Shown here: one piece after another, positions 63,937 to 64,000 of the stretch
Layout: every line of letters starts with the position of its first letter
Position numbering within the stretch: the first letter of the stretch is position 1
Program-made: the position numbers and the translations under genes
From: Lacunisphaera limnophila
Lineage (GTDB): Bacteria > Verrucomicrobiota > Verrucomicrobiia > Opitutales > Opitutaceae
Assembly (NCBI RefSeq): GCF_001746835.1
Contig: NZ_CP016094.1
Span: 3,921,501-3,985,500, forward strand
Reading direction: 5' to 3'
Length of the DNA: 64,000 nucleotides
Notes under the pieces: model-generated
Told to the model about the DNA's origin: nothing
What the model saw: the letters and a program-made list of their open reading frames with translations, nothing else
Databases searched by the model: none

Positions 63937-64000
63937 GAAACTGAACCGGCAGGCAATCGGGCGGGCGCGGCGAGTGCAAGGGCTTTTTCCCAAGGGCAGG

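Overview
The window is about 64 kb of high-GC bacterial chromosome and most likely comes from a verrucomicrobium of the Opitutaceae type. This placement is an inference. It rests on adjacent giant PEP-CTERM proteins built from autotransporter-associated beta-strand repeats, a PioB/MtrB-type porin cluster, a DUF5069 gene, GC-rich codon use and REP-like palindromes between genes. There is no phage, plasmid, integron or CRISPR array. Most of the window is housekeeping chromosome, with one large respiratory island.

Left end (1-12.8 kb): a truncated transketolase gene; an rpsP-trmD-rplS operon that lacks rimM and has a terminator-like hairpin inside it; ychF; two PEP-CTERM beta-repeat surface proteins, the second broken by a one-base shift in a G run; and a pxpBCA 5-oxoprolinase operon.

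Centre-left (12.9-28 kb): a cytochrome island. On the plus strand a lipoprotein gene leads into resB and resC (cytochrome c maturation). On the minus strand, in transcription order, are an octaheme lipoprotein (MtrA/PioA/OmaB-like), a 701-aa outer-membrane porin (MtrB/PioB-like), a small monoheme cytochrome, a seven-heme NapC/NirT protein (ImcH-like), two multiheme c / membrane cytochrome b fusions (CbcL-like, 13 and 11 CXXCH motifs), and a chemoreceptor with a periplasmic heme motif. Together they could form an electron path across both membranes between the quinone pool and the outside, with a redox sensor and the maturation machinery beside it. No outer-surface cytochrome gene is in the window, so the conduit is closer to PioAB than to a complete OmcB-type complex. 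The direction of electron flow cannot be read from sequence.

Centre (28-45 kb): ThuA-like and TIM-barrel proteins, an aminotransferase, recN, tRNA-Val(GAC), a hybrid histidine kinase, a SRAP (YedK) gene, pyrR-pyrB-pyrC, DUF5069, a PH-domain membrane protein, a VOC gene broken by an 8-bp tandem duplication, a lone receiver protein, a ten-unit ankyrin protein, enolase and a small secreted protein.

Right part (45-64 kb): an RlmI-like methyltransferase, two small ORFs, prfC, ogt, alkA, an mgtE-like gene, tdh-kbl (threonine to glycine), cdd, an alpha/beta hydrolase, hisS, an HU/IHF-type protein, menG/ubiE, erpA, a Ser/Thr kinase next to rpoN, an ABC ATPase plus binding protein without a permease, hpt and tRNA-Ser(GCU). 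Two REPIN-like elements with TGTAGGGCGGG ends lie in intergenic gaps, and related single hairpins lie elsewhere.

Family assignments come from reading motifs in the translated sequence, not from database searches.
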